Assembly: GCF_900099915.1 (NCBI RefSeq)
Contig: NZ_FNDB01000007.1
Coordinates: 62,001 to 126,000, forward strand
DNA from: Flavobacterium omnivorum
Lineage (GTDB): Bacteria; Bacteroidota; Bacteroidia; Flavobacteriales; Flavobacteriaceae
Direction of reading: 5' to 3'
Length of the DNA stretch: 64,000 nt
The notes below the pieces were generated by a model that was not told the DNA's origin, did not search any database, and was given only the letters and a program-made list of their open reading frames with translations. The position numbers were made by a program, and so were the translations under genes. The first letter of the stretch is position 1, and each line of letters opens with the position of its first letter. Positions 27,374 to 37,069 of this stretch are shown here, piece after piece.

Positions 27374-28153
27374 ATGAATAAATTCTCCATCATCACCATC
27401 AACTACAACAACCTCGAAGGACTTCAACGAACCGTCGAGAGTGTCGTGAATCAAACTTGGCAAGAGTTTGAGTATATCGTTATTGATGGAGGTTCCACCG
27501 ATGGCAGTGCCGAATATATCGAAAGTCAAAGTGAACACATCGAATATTGGGTTAGTGAACCGGACAAAGGGATTTACAATGCTATGAATAAGGGTATTGC
27601 CAAGGCCAGCGGGGAATATTTGTTGTTTTTGAACAGTGGGGATCATTTGTATGATTTGAAGGTTTTGGAACAGAATTATAATAAAATAACTGAGCAAGAT
27701 ATTATTTATTACAATCTTAATGTTGTTGATGGCAATAATGCATCTATAAAGGAATATCCACATAAATTGCCTTTTTCTTATTTAATCAATGATACATTAC
27801 CGCATCCAGCAACTTTTATAAAATCATCTTTATTTTGTATAATTGGTATGTATGATGAAAATCTTAAAATTGTTTCTGATTGGAAATTTTTTATAGAAAG
27901 TATATGTAAATACAATTCTACTTATTTAAAGATTGATATGACTTTGTCTACTTTTTATTTGGATGGCTTGAGTTCAAATTTTCAAAATAAAGAAATAATT
28001 TTTAGGGAAAAACAAGAGGTTTTGAGGTTAAATTTTTCATCTTATTTGGTTGATATTTCTCAATTGAATGAGTCAAAAAACACACTTTCAAATCTAAGAA
28101 AATCAAGAAAAATAAATTTATTGGTTAAACTAGGATTAATAAAGAAATTTTAG
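27374..28153 (+). CDS. Family 2 glycosyltransferase
   Basis: 259 residues from the ATG at 27374, which opens the GT-A fold directly (MNKFSIITINYNNLEGLQRTVESVV); an in-frame start 18 bases earlier overlaps the previous gene. Donor-binding motif IDGGSTDGS and the acidic motif LNSGD replacing DxD, with PDKGIYNAMNKGIAKASGEYLLFLNSGD as in WcaE-type enzymes. The first ~95 codons are clearly richer in GC (26/60 at 27421-27480) than the rest (13/60 at 27841-27900), suggesting a mosaic gene. Confidence 0.88.
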   Translation: MNKFSIITINYNNLEGLQRTVESVVNQTWQEFEYIVIDGGSTDGSAEYIESQSEHIEYWVSEPDKGIYNAMNKGIAKASGEYLLFLNSGDHLYDLKVLEQNYNKITEQDIIYYNLNVVDGNNASIKEYPHKLPFSYLINDTLPHPATFIKSSLFCIIGMYDENLKIVSDWKFFIESICKYNSTYLKIDMTLSTFYLDGLSSNFQNKEIIFREKQEVLRLNFSSYLVDISQLNESKNTLSNLRKSRKINLLVKLGLIKKF

Positions 28154-28154
28154 A

Positions 28155-28994
28155 ATGAATGAATTAGTTTCCATAATTGTTCCCTGTTACAACCAAGCGC
28201 AATACCTCGATGAAGCGTTACAGTCCGTGTTGGATCAAGCCTATACAAATTGGGAGTGTATTATTATAAATGATGGTAGTCCGGACAATACCGCGTCTGT
28301 AGCAAGAGAGTGGATTGTCAAGGACTCTCGATTTAAATATTTTTTTCAGGAAAATAGAGGAGTAAGTAGCGCTAGGAATACAGCAATCAAACAAGCAACA
28401 GGCGAATTTATTTTGCCATTGGATGCGGATGATAAAATTTCATTTAATTATATTAAAGCAGCAGTAGAATCTTTTCAAGAAGATGCATCTTTGAAAGTGG
28501 TTTATTGTAAAGCTGAAAAATTTGGTGATGAATTTGGGTTATGGGATTTAAAGCCATTTTCTCTTCATAGTTTAAGTCAAAAAAATATGATTTTTTGTTC
28601 TGCCTTATTTAAAAAGACAGATTGGGAAAGGGTTGGTGGTTATGATGTAAATATGATTCATGGAATAGAAGATTGGGAGTTTTGGATTGCAATATTAAAA
28701 GAGGGTGGAAAAGTAAAGTGTATAGATATTTGTGGGTTTTATTATAGAATTAAAAGTGTTTCACGACATAAACAATATAGTGAAGATCATGAAAAGCAGT
28801 TATTGGAATATATGAGCATTAAGCATGTTGATTTTTTTGTTAAACAATTAGGCTCATTCACACAATTAAATAGTATTGTAAAACAAACTAAAGAAGAAAA
28901 GGAAAAAAATCTGAATAAATTGAAAAACAAGAAGTTTGTTATTGATATTTTTTGTAATACTTTTTTTAAATTTACGATTTTTAATAATTTTTAA
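28155..28994 (+). CDS. Family 2 glycosyltransferase
   Basis: 279 residues: SIIVPCYNQAQYLDEALQSVL, NDGSPDNTA, LPLDADDKI (DxD) and the acceptor-side IEDWEFWIAILKEGG. It resembles the product at 30225 (same order of motifs, including a shared LKPF/SKPF segment and WERVGGYD/WEKLGGYD), so the two are probably paralogues. As in the preceding gene, the 5' end is GC-richer than the 3' end. Two bases separate it from the upstream stop. Sugar specificity unknown. Confidence 0.9.
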   Translation: MNELVSIIVPCYNQAQYLDEALQSVLDQAYTNWECIIINDGSPDNTASVAREWIVKDSRFKYFFQENRGVSSARNTAIKQATGEFILPLDADDKISFNYIKAAVESFQEDASLKVVYCKAEKFGDEFGLWDLKPFSLHSLSQKNMIFCSALFKKTDWERVGGYDVNMIHGIEDWEFWIAILKEGGKVKCIDICGFYYRIKSVSRHKQYSEDHEKQLLEYMSIKHVDFFVKQLGSFTQLNSIVKQTKEEKEKNLNKLKNKKFVIDIFCNTFFKFTIFNNF

Positions 28995-29097
28995 AAAATC
29001 TCAATGAATCACAAAGCAGCGTTGAGTTCAGTCAAATTAATTAAAATTAAGTATTCATAAAAACTATCTAGTGATAATTAAATATATAAATAAATCT

Positions 29098-30096
29098 ATG
29101 AATATAGCTTTTACTATTTGTTCTAACAATTATTTAGCACAGGCAAAAACTTTAGGAGATTCTTTTTTAGAACACCATCCTAATTGGAAATTTATTATTG
29201 GATTGGTAGATGAGTTTGACTCATCATTTGATTATAGTCAATTTAATAATTTTGAAATAGTAAAAGTAAAAGATATTAATGTTCCAGAATTTGAGTCTTT
29301 AGTTATAAAGTATAATATTATTGAATTAAACACAGCAGTTAAGCCTACATTTATAGAACATATTTTTATAAATTATAATGCTGATAAATTGATTTATCTT
29401 GATCCAGATATATTGGTGTTAAGTTATTTTGAGGAAGTTATAACAATGTTAGATTCTGTAGATATAATAATAACACCTCATATTTGTTCACCTATAGATG
29501 ATGATTATGCTCCTACAGATTATCATACTCTAAGGGGAGGAGTTTATAATCTTGGTTTTATTGCTTTGGCAAGATTTAATAGGGTAAATGGTTTTATAAA
29601 ATGGTGGGGTGATAGGGTTTTAAAATATGGTTTTTGCGATTTTAGCAGAAATATGTTTTATGACCAAATGTGGATTAATTATTTACCATCTCTGTTCGAT
29701 AATTATCACATAATTAAACACTTAGGTTATAACATGGCTAACTGGAATTTGCATGAAAGAAAATTAACAAACTTAGCTAATGAAAACTTTTGTATTAATC
29801 ATCAACAACCTTTGCGTTTCTTTCATTTTAGTGGTTACAAATACAATTATCCAAATAAAATAGCGTCATATTTAACGCGCTATAATTTTGAAACTAGAAC
29901 AGATTTGAAGGACTTATTTTCGTTGTATCAAAAATATTTATTAGATAATGATATTGAAAATACAAGTCAACTAAAAGTTTTTTATCGATTAATACATGAA
30001 AATGCTAAAGCAAATTTGACTAAGAAGACCTTGATTGAAAAAATCATGAATAGATTGAAGGTTACTATTAATGTATTTTTCACTGGAAAAAAATAA
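29098..30096 (+). CDS. GT8-like glycosyltransferase
   Basis: 332 residues from the ATG at 29098 (MNIAFTICSNNYLAQAKTLGDSF); an in-frame GTG at 29071 adds nine unrelated residues. The order of features fits retaining GT-A enzymes of the GT8 type: an opening TICSNNYLAQAKTL, the metal/donor motif KLIYLDPDILVL, the LRGGVYNLGFIALAR segment and a C-terminal LRFFHFSGYKYNYP with the His typical of the fold. Very AT-rich. Donor unknown. Separated by ~100 bp from its upstream neighbour and 128 bp from the next. Confidence 0.75.
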   Translation: MNIAFTICSNNYLAQAKTLGDSFLEHHPNWKFIIGLVDEFDSSFDYSQFNNFEIVKVKDINVPEFESLVIKYNIIELNTAVKPTFIEHIFINYNADKLIYLDPDILVLSYFEEVITMLDSVDIIITPHICSPIDDDYAPTDYHTLRGGVYNLGFIALARFNRVNGFIKWWGDRVLKYGFCDFSRNMFYDQMWINYLPSLFDNYHIIKHLGYNMANWNLHERKLTNLANENFCINHQQPLRFFHFSGYKYNYPNKIASYLTRYNFETRTDLKDLFSLYQKYLLDNDIENTSQLKVFYRLIHENAKANLTKKTLIEKIMNRLKVTINVFFTGKK

Positions 30097-30224
30097 CATA
30101 TTTTCAAAAGGTTACAAATAATAGTATTTATAACCTTAATATTTTTTATGACTACTATTTACTTCTGATATAACAATTGATAATCTTGAGTTGATTTAGA
30201 AAACTAAAGCCAAAATTTTAAAGC

Positions 30225-31031
30225 ATGAAAAATCCTAGTCTTTCAATCATCATAACTTGTTACAATCTGGGAGAATATCTTGAGGAGGCTATTGCTAGTA
30301 TAAAAGAATATTCAATGAATGAAGATTATGAGGTCATTTTAGTTAATGATGGATCAACTAATGCAACTACTAATGCTATTTTAGAGGAAGTTGTAAAAAG
30401 TGATAAGGCTATAATTTATATTAATCAATCCAATTTAGGCTTGGCAAAAGCAAGGAATAATGGAATTAAACAGGCCAAAGGGAAGTATATTATTCCACTA
30501 GATGCGGATAATAAATTGAGACCTGAATTTATAGAACAAACAATAAGTATTTTAAACAATAATCTGGAAATTGATGTTGTTCATGGTAATGCTCAAAATT
30601 TTGGAAATAAAGTTAGCATTTGGAAATCCAAACCTTTTAATTTTCCGGAGATGCTACTCAATAATTATATAGATGCTTGTGCCGGCTTTAGAAAATCTAC
30701 TTGGGAAAAGTTGGGTGGATATGATGAAACAATGCCGGTCATGGGTTTCGAAGATTGGGATTTATGGCTTCGAATGGGTAATGCCGGTTGTAGGTTTGAA
30801 TATGTAGACGAACTTTTTTTTGACTATAGGGTTAGAGATAATTCTATGCTGTCAGAGGCTTGGCAAAAAAGATCAAAGTTGCTAGATTATATTTTTAATA
30901 AAAAAGAATTAAAACATTTAGCACTATTTAGAGAAAGTGTTATCGAAAATAAAAAACTTAAAGAGGAACCATCTTTTAATCTTTTAATAACAACGATCCT
31001 TAAAAAAGTAAAACGAAAATTGCCTTTCTAA
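30225..31031 (+). CDS. Family 2 glycosyltransferase
   Basis: 268 residues: LSIIITCYNLGEYLEEAIASI, NDGSTNATT, IPLDADNKL in the DxD position and FEDWDLWLRMGNAG on the acceptor side, followed by a charged C-terminus. It is a probable paralogue of the gene at 28155. The next gene begins on the base after its stop codon. Confidence 0.9.
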   Translation: MKNPSLSIIITCYNLGEYLEEAIASIKEYSMNEDYEVILVNDGSTNATTNAILEEVVKSDKAIIYINQSNLGLAKARNNGIKQAKGKYIIPLDADNKLRPEFIEQTISILNNNLEIDVVHGNAQNFGNKVSIWKSKPFNFPEMLLNNYIDACAGFRKSTWEKLGGYDETMPVMGFEDWDLWLRMGNAGCRFEYVDELFFDYRVRDNSMLSEAWQKRSKLLDYIFNKKELKHLALFRESVIENKKLKEEPSFNLLITTILKKVKRKLPF

Positions 31032-32177
31032 ATGAATAATTCTAAAAAAATACTGTTTACTACCGAAAATGTATCGTGGGGTGGAAGCGAGTTGCTGTGG
31101 TCTAGAACTGTTGCAGAATTATCTCAATTTAGTTTTTCTATAGCTGTTTGCGTTCATGAAAAACTAAAACTTCCTCAAGAGTTACTTTCGCTCGAAAAAG
31201 ATAGTAAAATACAAATTTTTATACATTCAAATTCTATCTCGTCATTATGGAAACGAACGCTGAATCGTTTTTTGCCTTACCGTAAACGGTTTAAATCCGC
31301 TAATTTAAGGCATAAATTGATTCTTGATTTTAACCCGGATTTAATAGTAATGAATCAAGGCTTTAATTTCAACGCTGTAGAATTAATGTTGTTTGCGCGA
31401 AAAAATAAGTTGTGTTATATCACTATTTCGCATGCCGTAAATGAAGGATTGTGGCCTAATTTAGTTTTAAGACAGAAGATGGAATTGGCATTTGTAAGCA
31501 GTATGAAAAATTATTTTGTCAGTCAAGATAATCTTTTAGTAACTCAAAATCAGTTGGGAATCATATTAGATAATGCTGTTGTCACTCGTAACCCTTTTAA
31601 TGTGCCTTTTGCAATTGATTTAGATTTTCCAAAACTAGAAGCTTTTCATTTGGCTTTTGTTGGAAGATATGATTTCTGTGCAAAAGGTCAGGATGTTTTA
31701 CTTCAGGTTCTAGCTGAAGCGAAGTGGAAAAGCAGAGACTTACATGTTAATTTTTATGGAGAAGGGAATGATATAGAAAATTTGAAGGCTTTGGTCGAAA
31801 TGTATCAATTAAACAATGTAATTATACATTCTCATACTTCAACAGAAGAAATATGGAAAATGAATCATGGTCTGATTTTAACTTCAAGATTTGAAGGCTT
31901 ACCTATTGTAATTGTAGAGGCAATGCTTTGCAAGCGATTAGTAATTGTCACTAATGTAAGCGGAAACGCCGAATTTATTCGGGATAATGAGTCTGGTTTT
32001 ATTGCTGCTGCGCCAAGGCCAGAGTATGTGGATGAAGCCTTGGAGCGTGCTTGGCAACAAAGAATTAATTGGGAAGCAATAGGAACTAAGGCGCGACAAG
32101 AAATTACAACTTTAATTCCCGAAAAACCAGCGCTTGAATTTGCAAATGAGTTAAGTTATCTTTTAAGTAATTTATAA
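31032..32177 (+). CDS. Family 4 glycosyltransferase
   Basis: 381 residues, GT-B fold. N-terminal acceptor side ENVSWGGSELLWSRTVAEL; C-terminal donor side HLAFVGRYDFCAKGQDVLLQVL and the EX7E region SRFEGLPIVIVEAMLCKRLVIVTNVSGNAEFI. It probably adds one sugar of the glycan repeat from an NDP-sugar on the cytoplasmic face. Stop and next start overlap by one base. Confidence 0.9.
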   Translation: MNNSKKILFTTENVSWGGSELLWSRTVAELSQFSFSIAVCVHEKLKLPQELLSLEKDSKIQIFIHSNSISSLWKRTLNRFLPYRKRFKSANLRHKLILDFNPDLIVMNQGFNFNAVELMLFARKNKLCYITISHAVNEGLWPNLVLRQKMELAFVSSMKNYFVSQDNLLVTQNQLGIILDNAVVTRNPFNVPFAIDLDFPKLEAFHLAFVGRYDFCAKGQDVLLQVLAEAKWKSRDLHVNFYGEGNDIENLKALVEMYQLNNVIIHSHTSTEEIWKMNHGLILTSRFEGLPIVIVEAMLCKRLVIVTNVSGNAEFIRDNESGFIAAAPRPEYVDEALERAWQQRINWEAIGTKARQEITTLIPEKPALEFANELSYLLSNL

Positions 32178-33079
32178 TGCATACAAAAGTCTACTGTATT
32201 TTAGCACATAAGAATCCAAGCCAAATTCAGGATTTGATAGCATTGCTAGATGATAATAAATCTTTGTTTTTTATTCATTTAGATAAAAAAGTAAATCAAA
32301 AGGAATATGAAAATTTAATTAAAAATTCATTCAGTCATTTTGTAAAAAATAGAGTTCGGTGTAGCTGGGGGACTTATAGTTTAGTACAAGCTACTTTGAA
32401 CACGATGAAAGAAGTGCAAAGTTTTATGATCGAGCATTATACGTATTCAAAATATCATTTTATAATGCTTTCCAGCGAGGATTTACCTTTAAAAAGAAAT
32501 GAAGTTATTCATGGATTTTTAGAAAGCAATATAAATACTTCATTTTTACATTATTGGAAATTACCCTATAATAAATGGTGGGGAGGAGGTTTGTTTCGAT
32601 TAGAAAACTTTTATTTTTTTCAATATAAAAAATATCCTAAACTGAACTGCTGGACGAACAGAGTTATAAAAAAAATGCATTTCAGTTTCTTGTTTCCATT
32701 AAATCGATTTGAGAATCGATTTCCAAATTTCCAAATTTATGGAAGCAGTCAATGGATGATTTTGACGAAAGATTTATTAGAATTTATTCTTGAAAAAAGT
32801 AATAAAAACATACAGTTCAACTCTGTATTTAAATATGTTTTAGCACCAGATGAATTGTATTTTGCAACTTTGATTTTAAATTACAATTTGCAAAAGCAAT
32901 TTGTGGTATTTAATAAAAAAACTCATTTAGTTTGTTTTAAAGGAGCAGAGGCCAGTCCGCGATATCTGGAAGATGGAGATTTATATAGTATTGAAGAAAG
33001 TCTATTATTTGCAAGAAAATTTGATCCTGAATATAATTCAAAAACTATTGATACTCTAAAAAAAATGATTAACCAATGA
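32177..33079 (+). CDS. GT14-family (core-2/I-branching type) N-acetylglucosaminyltransferase-like protein
   Basis: 300 residues. The opening KVYCILAHKNPSQIQDLIALL, FFIHLDKKV and the WGTYSLVQATLNTMKEV and FIMLSSEDLPLKRNEVIHGF segments are the standard pattern of bacterial core-2/I-branching-like enzymes (GT14), and YGSSQWMILTKDLLEF follows as expected. Relatives use UDP-GlcNAc or UDP-xylose without a metal ion; the acceptor here is unknown. ATGA overlap with the next gene. Confidence 0.88.
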   Translation: MHTKVYCILAHKNPSQIQDLIALLDDNKSLFFIHLDKKVNQKEYENLIKNSFSHFVKNRVRCSWGTYSLVQATLNTMKEVQSFMIEHYTYSKYHFIMLSSEDLPLKRNEVIHGFLESNINTSFLHYWKLPYNKWWGGGLFRLENFYFFQYKKYPKLNCWTNRVIKKMHFSFLFPLNRFENRFPNFQIYGSSQWMILTKDLLEFILEKSNKNIQFNSVFKYVLAPDELYFATLILNYNLQKQFVVFNKKTHLVCFKGAEASPRYLEDGDLYSIEESLLFARKFDPEYNSKTIDTLKKMINQ

Positions 33080-34086
33080 AAAAGTTAGCAGTTTTAATGC
33101 CTACCTATAATTGCGCTAAATATTTGAAGGAAAGTATAGATTCTATATTAAATCAAACGTATTCCGATTTTGATTTTTATATTTTCGATGATTGTTCTAC
33201 AGATGATACAAATCAAATTATATCAGGCTATAATGATAAGAGAGTTATCTATATAAAAAATTCAGAGAACTTGGGTATTGCCAAAACCTTAAATTTTGGT
33301 TTAGAAAAATTATTACCTCTTTATCAATATATTGCCAGAATGGATGCTGACGATTGGGCATTTCCAGAACGATTTCAGCGACAGATCGATTTTATGGATG
33401 AAAATGCTTATATCGCTATGTGTGGAACCCAGGCTTTTTGGTTAAAAGAAATGAGTCAAATTAAATCTGTAAATTGGTTGCAACCTGAAAATTATAGTTA
33501 CATAAAGTTATATTTGTTATTTGGAGCTTCTTTTGGCCATCAAACAATTGTTTTTAGATCCGAAGTAATAAAATCCAATAATTTTAAATATGATGAAGAT
33601 ATCAGGACTTGCGAAGATTGGGGTCTGTGGACTAATATTGTTCAACAACATATAATCGTCAATTTGCCGGAATTTTTAGTTAAAAACAGAATAGTTGAAA
33701 CAAGTAATCATCGTTCATCAGAAAATAAAATAGTGCATCTCAAAGAGCGCTCTATTATTATTTCAAATTATTGGAAAACTTTTAATATAAATTTGTCTCC
33801 TCAACAGGTGTTTGAATATTATTATGATTCGAATGCAAAAAGTATGCAGCATTTTCAGTCTAAACTAAAGGTGCTAATAGATTGTTTTAATCGACTTTTT
33901 TTGAATAACGCCAATAACTTAGAAAGCGAAGACAAAAGAAAATTTAGTTATTTATTAGCTCGAAAAATCCTTGATTTCTGGAAACGATCTAGTATTAGTA
34001 GGTACAATCCTGTTATTTGGTATATAATAGTAACCAATGTGAAATTCATCGGTTTAACTCGACTGATTAAGAGTCAACTTAAATAA
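33076..34086 (+). CDS. Family 2 glycosyltransferase
   Basis: 336 residues: AVLMPTYNCAKYLKESIDSIL, the donor motif DDCSTDDTN, ARMDADDWAFPERFQRQIDFM (DxD), GHQTIVFRSEV and the acceptor-side CEDWGLWTNIV. The C-terminal ~90 residues are helical and basic (KRSSISRYNPVIWYII), perhaps membrane-associating. It is coupled to the GT14-like gene by an ATGA overlap. Confidence 0.9.
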   Translation: MKKLAVLMPTYNCAKYLKESIDSILNQTYSDFDFYIFDDCSTDDTNQIISGYNDKRVIYIKNSENLGIAKTLNFGLEKLLPLYQYIARMDADDWAFPERFQRQIDFMDENAYIAMCGTQAFWLKEMSQIKSVNWLQPENYSYIKLYLLFGASFGHQTIVFRSEVIKSNNFKYDEDIRTCEDWGLWTNIVQQHIIVNLPEFLVKNRIVETSNHRSSENKIVHLKERSIIISNYWKTFNINLSPQQVFEYYYDSNAKSMQHFQSKLKVLIDCFNRLFLNNANNLESEDKRKFSYLLARKILDFWKRSSISRYNPVIWYIIVTNVKFIGLTRLIKSQLK

Positions 34087-34184
34087 AAAAGTATTTAAAA
34101 TACGACTTTTCTTATACTTATCACAACTAAAAATTGCTAAATTATTTTTTTATGATATTAAATTTTTTTAGATAATCTATTTAT

Positions 34185-35069
34185 ATGCAAGCTTCAATTC
34201 TAATTGTTTCAAAAAATCGTAAAGCAGAGTTACTAAAAACACTAATTATTTTAGAATTACTCATCAATAAAACAGATGTAGAGGTTTTAGTTTTTCTGGA
34301 CGGCTGTACAGATGAATCAACTTTGTTGATAGATCAATTTAATTGGGTTATGTGGTTTTCTTGCGAAAAAAGTATAGGTGCTTCAAGAGCAAGGCATGGA
34401 CTTTATCAAAAAGCAAAAGGACAAATTTTTATCGGTTTAGATGATGATGCGCATCCTTTATATTCTGATTTTGTAAGTCGAATTAATTCAATTTTTAAGC
34501 AATATCCTAATGTAGGAATTATAGCCTTTCAAGAAATAAAAGGAATATATGATTCTGATTCACAAGCTTTGAACACCGTAGCCTTAAGTAATGAGGAATA
34601 TTTAACCAATGAATTTATTGGCTGTGGGTTTGCTATCCGTAAAGATGTTTATGAAGCTACCAATGGCTTTCCGGTTTGGATTGATATTTATGGAGAAGAA
34701 TCGTGTGTTTCGATTGAAGTGTTAGCGGCGGGGCACGATATTTTATATTCCAATAAAATTAAGGTGAATCATCGTGTGAATTTGATCGAAAGAAAGAAAG
34801 CTGGACAGAATTATTTTAGGTTTGGTAAACAATTGAAAAATTCTACCTATTATTTTTTAGTGTATTATCCCTTTCCTTTAGGTAATATTTTTAAGCTGTA
34901 TTGGCATAATTTCAGGAAGTATGCATTAAGAGATTTTAATTGTTTTAAGATTTTTTTTAACGTTAGTATTGAAGTTCTTTGGGGTATTCCTAAAGTACTT
35001 TCTTATAGAAAACCAGTTAATGTAAAAGTATTAGATAAAATGAGAAAAGCAAAAGGATTGCGATTTTGA
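34185..35069 (+). CDS. Family 2 glycosyltransferase
   Basis: 294 residues: SILIVSKNRKAELLKTLIIL, donor motif LDGCTDEST, IGLDDDAHPLYSDF (DDD), then FIGCGFAIRKDVYEATNGF and the catalytic-base region YGEESCVSIEVLAAG. It is a typical inverting GT-A enzyme and the last gene of the first glycosyltransferase run; ~650 bp without a convincing gene follow before the HU-like gene. Confidence 0.9.
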   Translation: MQASILIVSKNRKAELLKTLIILELLINKTDVEVLVFLDGCTDESTLLIDQFNWVMWFSCEKSIGASRARHGLYQKAKGQIFIGLDDDAHPLYSDFVSRINSIFKQYPNVGIIAFQEIKGIYDSDSQALNTVALSNEEYLTNEFIGCGFAIRKDVYEATNGFPVWIDIYGEESCVSIEVLAAGHDILYSNKIKVNHRVNLIERKKAGQNYFRFGKQLKNSTYYFLVYYPFPLGNIFKLYWHNFRKYALRDFNCFKIFFNVSIEVLWGIPKVLSYRKPVNVKVLDKMRKAKGLRF

Positions 35070-35660
35070 AACGCTTCTAGTTTATTTTCTCGATAGTGAG
35101 AGTTTTTTTTCAGTACGAATATGTTATTAATTCTGACGTTTCACTCAGGATTATGGAGGGAAATACCAAAAGCGTTTATATGAAAAATAATTTTTGGCGT
35201 AATCTAATAATTTGTAGAAGCAGATGGATGCTAAAAGTAGCGGTGAATCGATATTCTTTACAGCTATATTTATCAAAAAACACTACAACATATTGAAACA
35301 TTTCACTACTTTTGATTTATAATTCGACGAATAACTGGAATTATTCGAGGTCTTACACTAATTAATTTGCTCAAAAAAACGGGGTTCTAGCCGGTATTTT
35401 TGAGTTTTTTTTATGTGAAAAAAGCACTAAAGGAGATTTCTAGGACCAGAGAAACTACTTTTTTGAATTAAAAAAATCGAATTTTTTAGCTTTTATGGCG
35501 GTATGAAGAGATAGTTTTTAGGGAAATTATTTTAAATCGAATGTAATTTGTTCTTCAAGAAGTTATTTATATCTTGACCTGATGTTGTTTTTGCAACGTC
35601 TTGACGAAACAAAAATCCAGTCAAGACGAAATAAACCGTGTTTTTGATTTAAATAAACCA
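35070..35660. other. Non-coding region between glycosyltransferase run and HU-like gene
   Basis: No convincing gene; a 66-codon open frame at 35096 has no recognisable features. It holds a degenerate copy of the HU-gene downstream segment (35328-35401) and a perfect 9-bp inverted repeat CGTCTTGAC / GTCAAGACG (35597-35605 and 35620-35628). Confidence 0.5.
35328..35401. repeat. Degenerate second copy of the HU-gene stop/terminator segment
   Basis: This stretch repeats 35671-35735: a hairpin CGAATAACTGGAATTATTCG, then GAGGTCTTAC, a spacer, and GGGGTTCTAGCCGG. In the second copy the last element contains the HU-like stop codon, so this first copy appears to be what is left of a duplicated HU-like gene end. 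Confidence 0.65.
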
Positions 35661-35691
35661 AAAAAAACCTCGAGTACTGGAATACTCGAGG
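35660..35691 (-). terminator. Terminator of the HU-like gene
   Basis: On the minus strand, stem CCTCGAGTA / TACTCGAGG (35668-35691 including the loop) is followed by a run of T residues, 36 bases past the stop codon. Confidence 0.8.
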
Positions 35692-35726
35692 TCTTACAAT
35701 AATCAGATGCTACTGATTACGGGGTT

Positions 35727-36110
35727 CTAGCCGGCTTTTCTAAATGATAACTCATTCAGCATGCTGCGTAATTTTTTTCCGGGACGGAAAAGAATCCGAC
35801 TTTTTTTAATAGCGCTTGAGGAAACATCAGCGGCTGTTTCTTTTCCTTCAGAGCTTATTCCTACTTGGAAATTGCCCAGTCTGCCCAGTTTAACAATTCG
35901 GCCTTGCCCTAATTCTCCGATGATGTTGTGTTCTAAAGACAACAGAACGGCATAGCAGTCTGAGGCCGTAACCGTACATTGGTAAGAGATCAACTCCGCG
36001 AGTCGGTCTAAATCTACATCGCCATCTGCAAGTGCAGCAGCATAAAATTTTTCAGGAGCCATTAGGTCCCGTGGGTTCTTTCTTGGAAGAACTTTGTATT
36101 TAATAGCCAT
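35727..36110 (-). CDS. HU-like DNA-binding protein (Bacteroidota type)
   Basis: 127 residues, complete. It opens IKYKVLPRKNPRDLMAPEKFYAA and carries DVDLDRLAELISYQCTVTASDCYAVLLSLEHNI, GRIVKLGRLGNFQVGISSEGKE and KKSRILFRPGKKLRSML, the histone-like family that in Bacteroidota often sits inside polysaccharide loci. It binds and bends DNA; whether it regulates this locus is unknown. It is divergent from the neuA operon and convergent with the upstream glycosyltransferase run. A -7 element lies ~70 bp upstream. Confidence 0.9.
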   Translation of the reverse strand: MAIKYKVLPRKNPRDLMAPEKFYAAALADGDVDLDRLAELISYQCTVTASDCYAVLLSLEHNIIGELGQGRIVKLGRLGNFQVGISSEGKETAADVSSSAIKKSRILFRPGKKLRSMLNELSFRKAG

Positions 36111-36181
36111 TGTGTATTGGTATTAAATGAATAAAAATATTTGGTCTTAGTATACTTGTTAAAAGTATCTAACTGACATTT

Positions 36182-36189
36182 CAAAGATA
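36182..36189 (-). promoter_or_regulatory. -7 element for the HU-like gene
   Basis: TATCTTTG on the minus strand matches TAnnTTTG; it lies 72 bp before the ATG. No -33 TTTG at the expected spacing. Confidence 0.4.
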
Positions 36190-37069
36190 CAATGGTTTTG
36201 TATATAAGTAGCATTTTAGTAGTATCTAAGTTATTGACAATCAGTTACAGTTTTTAACAAATAGAAAAAATAATGAAGTTTATTTTTATTAAATTATTTG
36301 CATAATTATTTGATAATAAGCGCGCTGTGTTTTTTTAATGCAAAGCTAAATGTCATAAAATATAGGATTTTTATAAATAAAAAAAATAAAAAATTGCAGT
36401 GAATATTTAATGTTTATGTGATCTTTAGATTTTAGCTGAGGTAGCGGTATTATAGCGTTTTTTACCATTATCAATCCAATTTGAAATACAATTTTATAAG
36501 ATTTACAGGGCAATATACCTTTCTGGGAGTGTTGAGTATTGAATTTTACATTGTGGAATAGGAAAAATATATTCTTAACCCAAATAGTAGTGACTCTGCA
36601 GAGGGGAGCTAAGACATGGAATTTCGTGCTTATCAGTTTTATTCGTCAACTGAAATATCCCATTTGTCATAATTGGCAGTGATGTTTGTTAATTCCCTTA
36701 TTAGAAATGAGAGTAGAATTGTATTTTCCTTTACAAAAGGCTTGTTCCATTTTTAGAACTAGAGCTTAGGGCTGTATTTTTATTTTTAACGCAAAAAGCA
36801 AATTGTTAAATCATTAAGTAGCAAGAAATATATATTGTCATAATTATTAAAAAAAGTTTTGCCACAGATTAGAAGGATTAAAAGATTGTTACAGATAGTG
36901 GACAAATTAATCTATTCTACTATGTGAAATCTGAGGGAAAGAAATTACTAATTTATTAAAATAGGACATTAAATTAGAGCCATTACTTAATTCTAAAGTA
37001 GTATTAAAATCTCAGAGAGCATTTGAAATTCGAAAAAATAAGTATTTTTACAGCAATATAATTTTATAC
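36190..37069. other. Long AT-rich intergenic region before neuA
   Basis: ~880 bp without a supported gene. It includes a piece reading GCCACAGATTAGAAGG then ATTAAAAGATT (36862-36890), resembling a flavobacterial interspersed repeat, and a weak candidate promoter for neuA: TTTG (37022-37025), 17 bases, TATTTTTA (37043-37050, 7 of 8). Confidence 0.4.

Noticed and set aside
35096-35296. 66-codon open frame after the glycosyltransferase at 34185
   Set aside because: No known motif or good start context; composition matches the surrounding non-coding AT-rich DNA.
35580-35640. An invertible promoter of the Bacteroides capsule type, suggested by inverted repeats near the HU-like gene
   Set aside because: The 9-bp arms CGTCTTGAC/GTCAAGACG are only 14 bases apart, so they form a hairpin, not arms around a promoter, and no recombinase gene is present.
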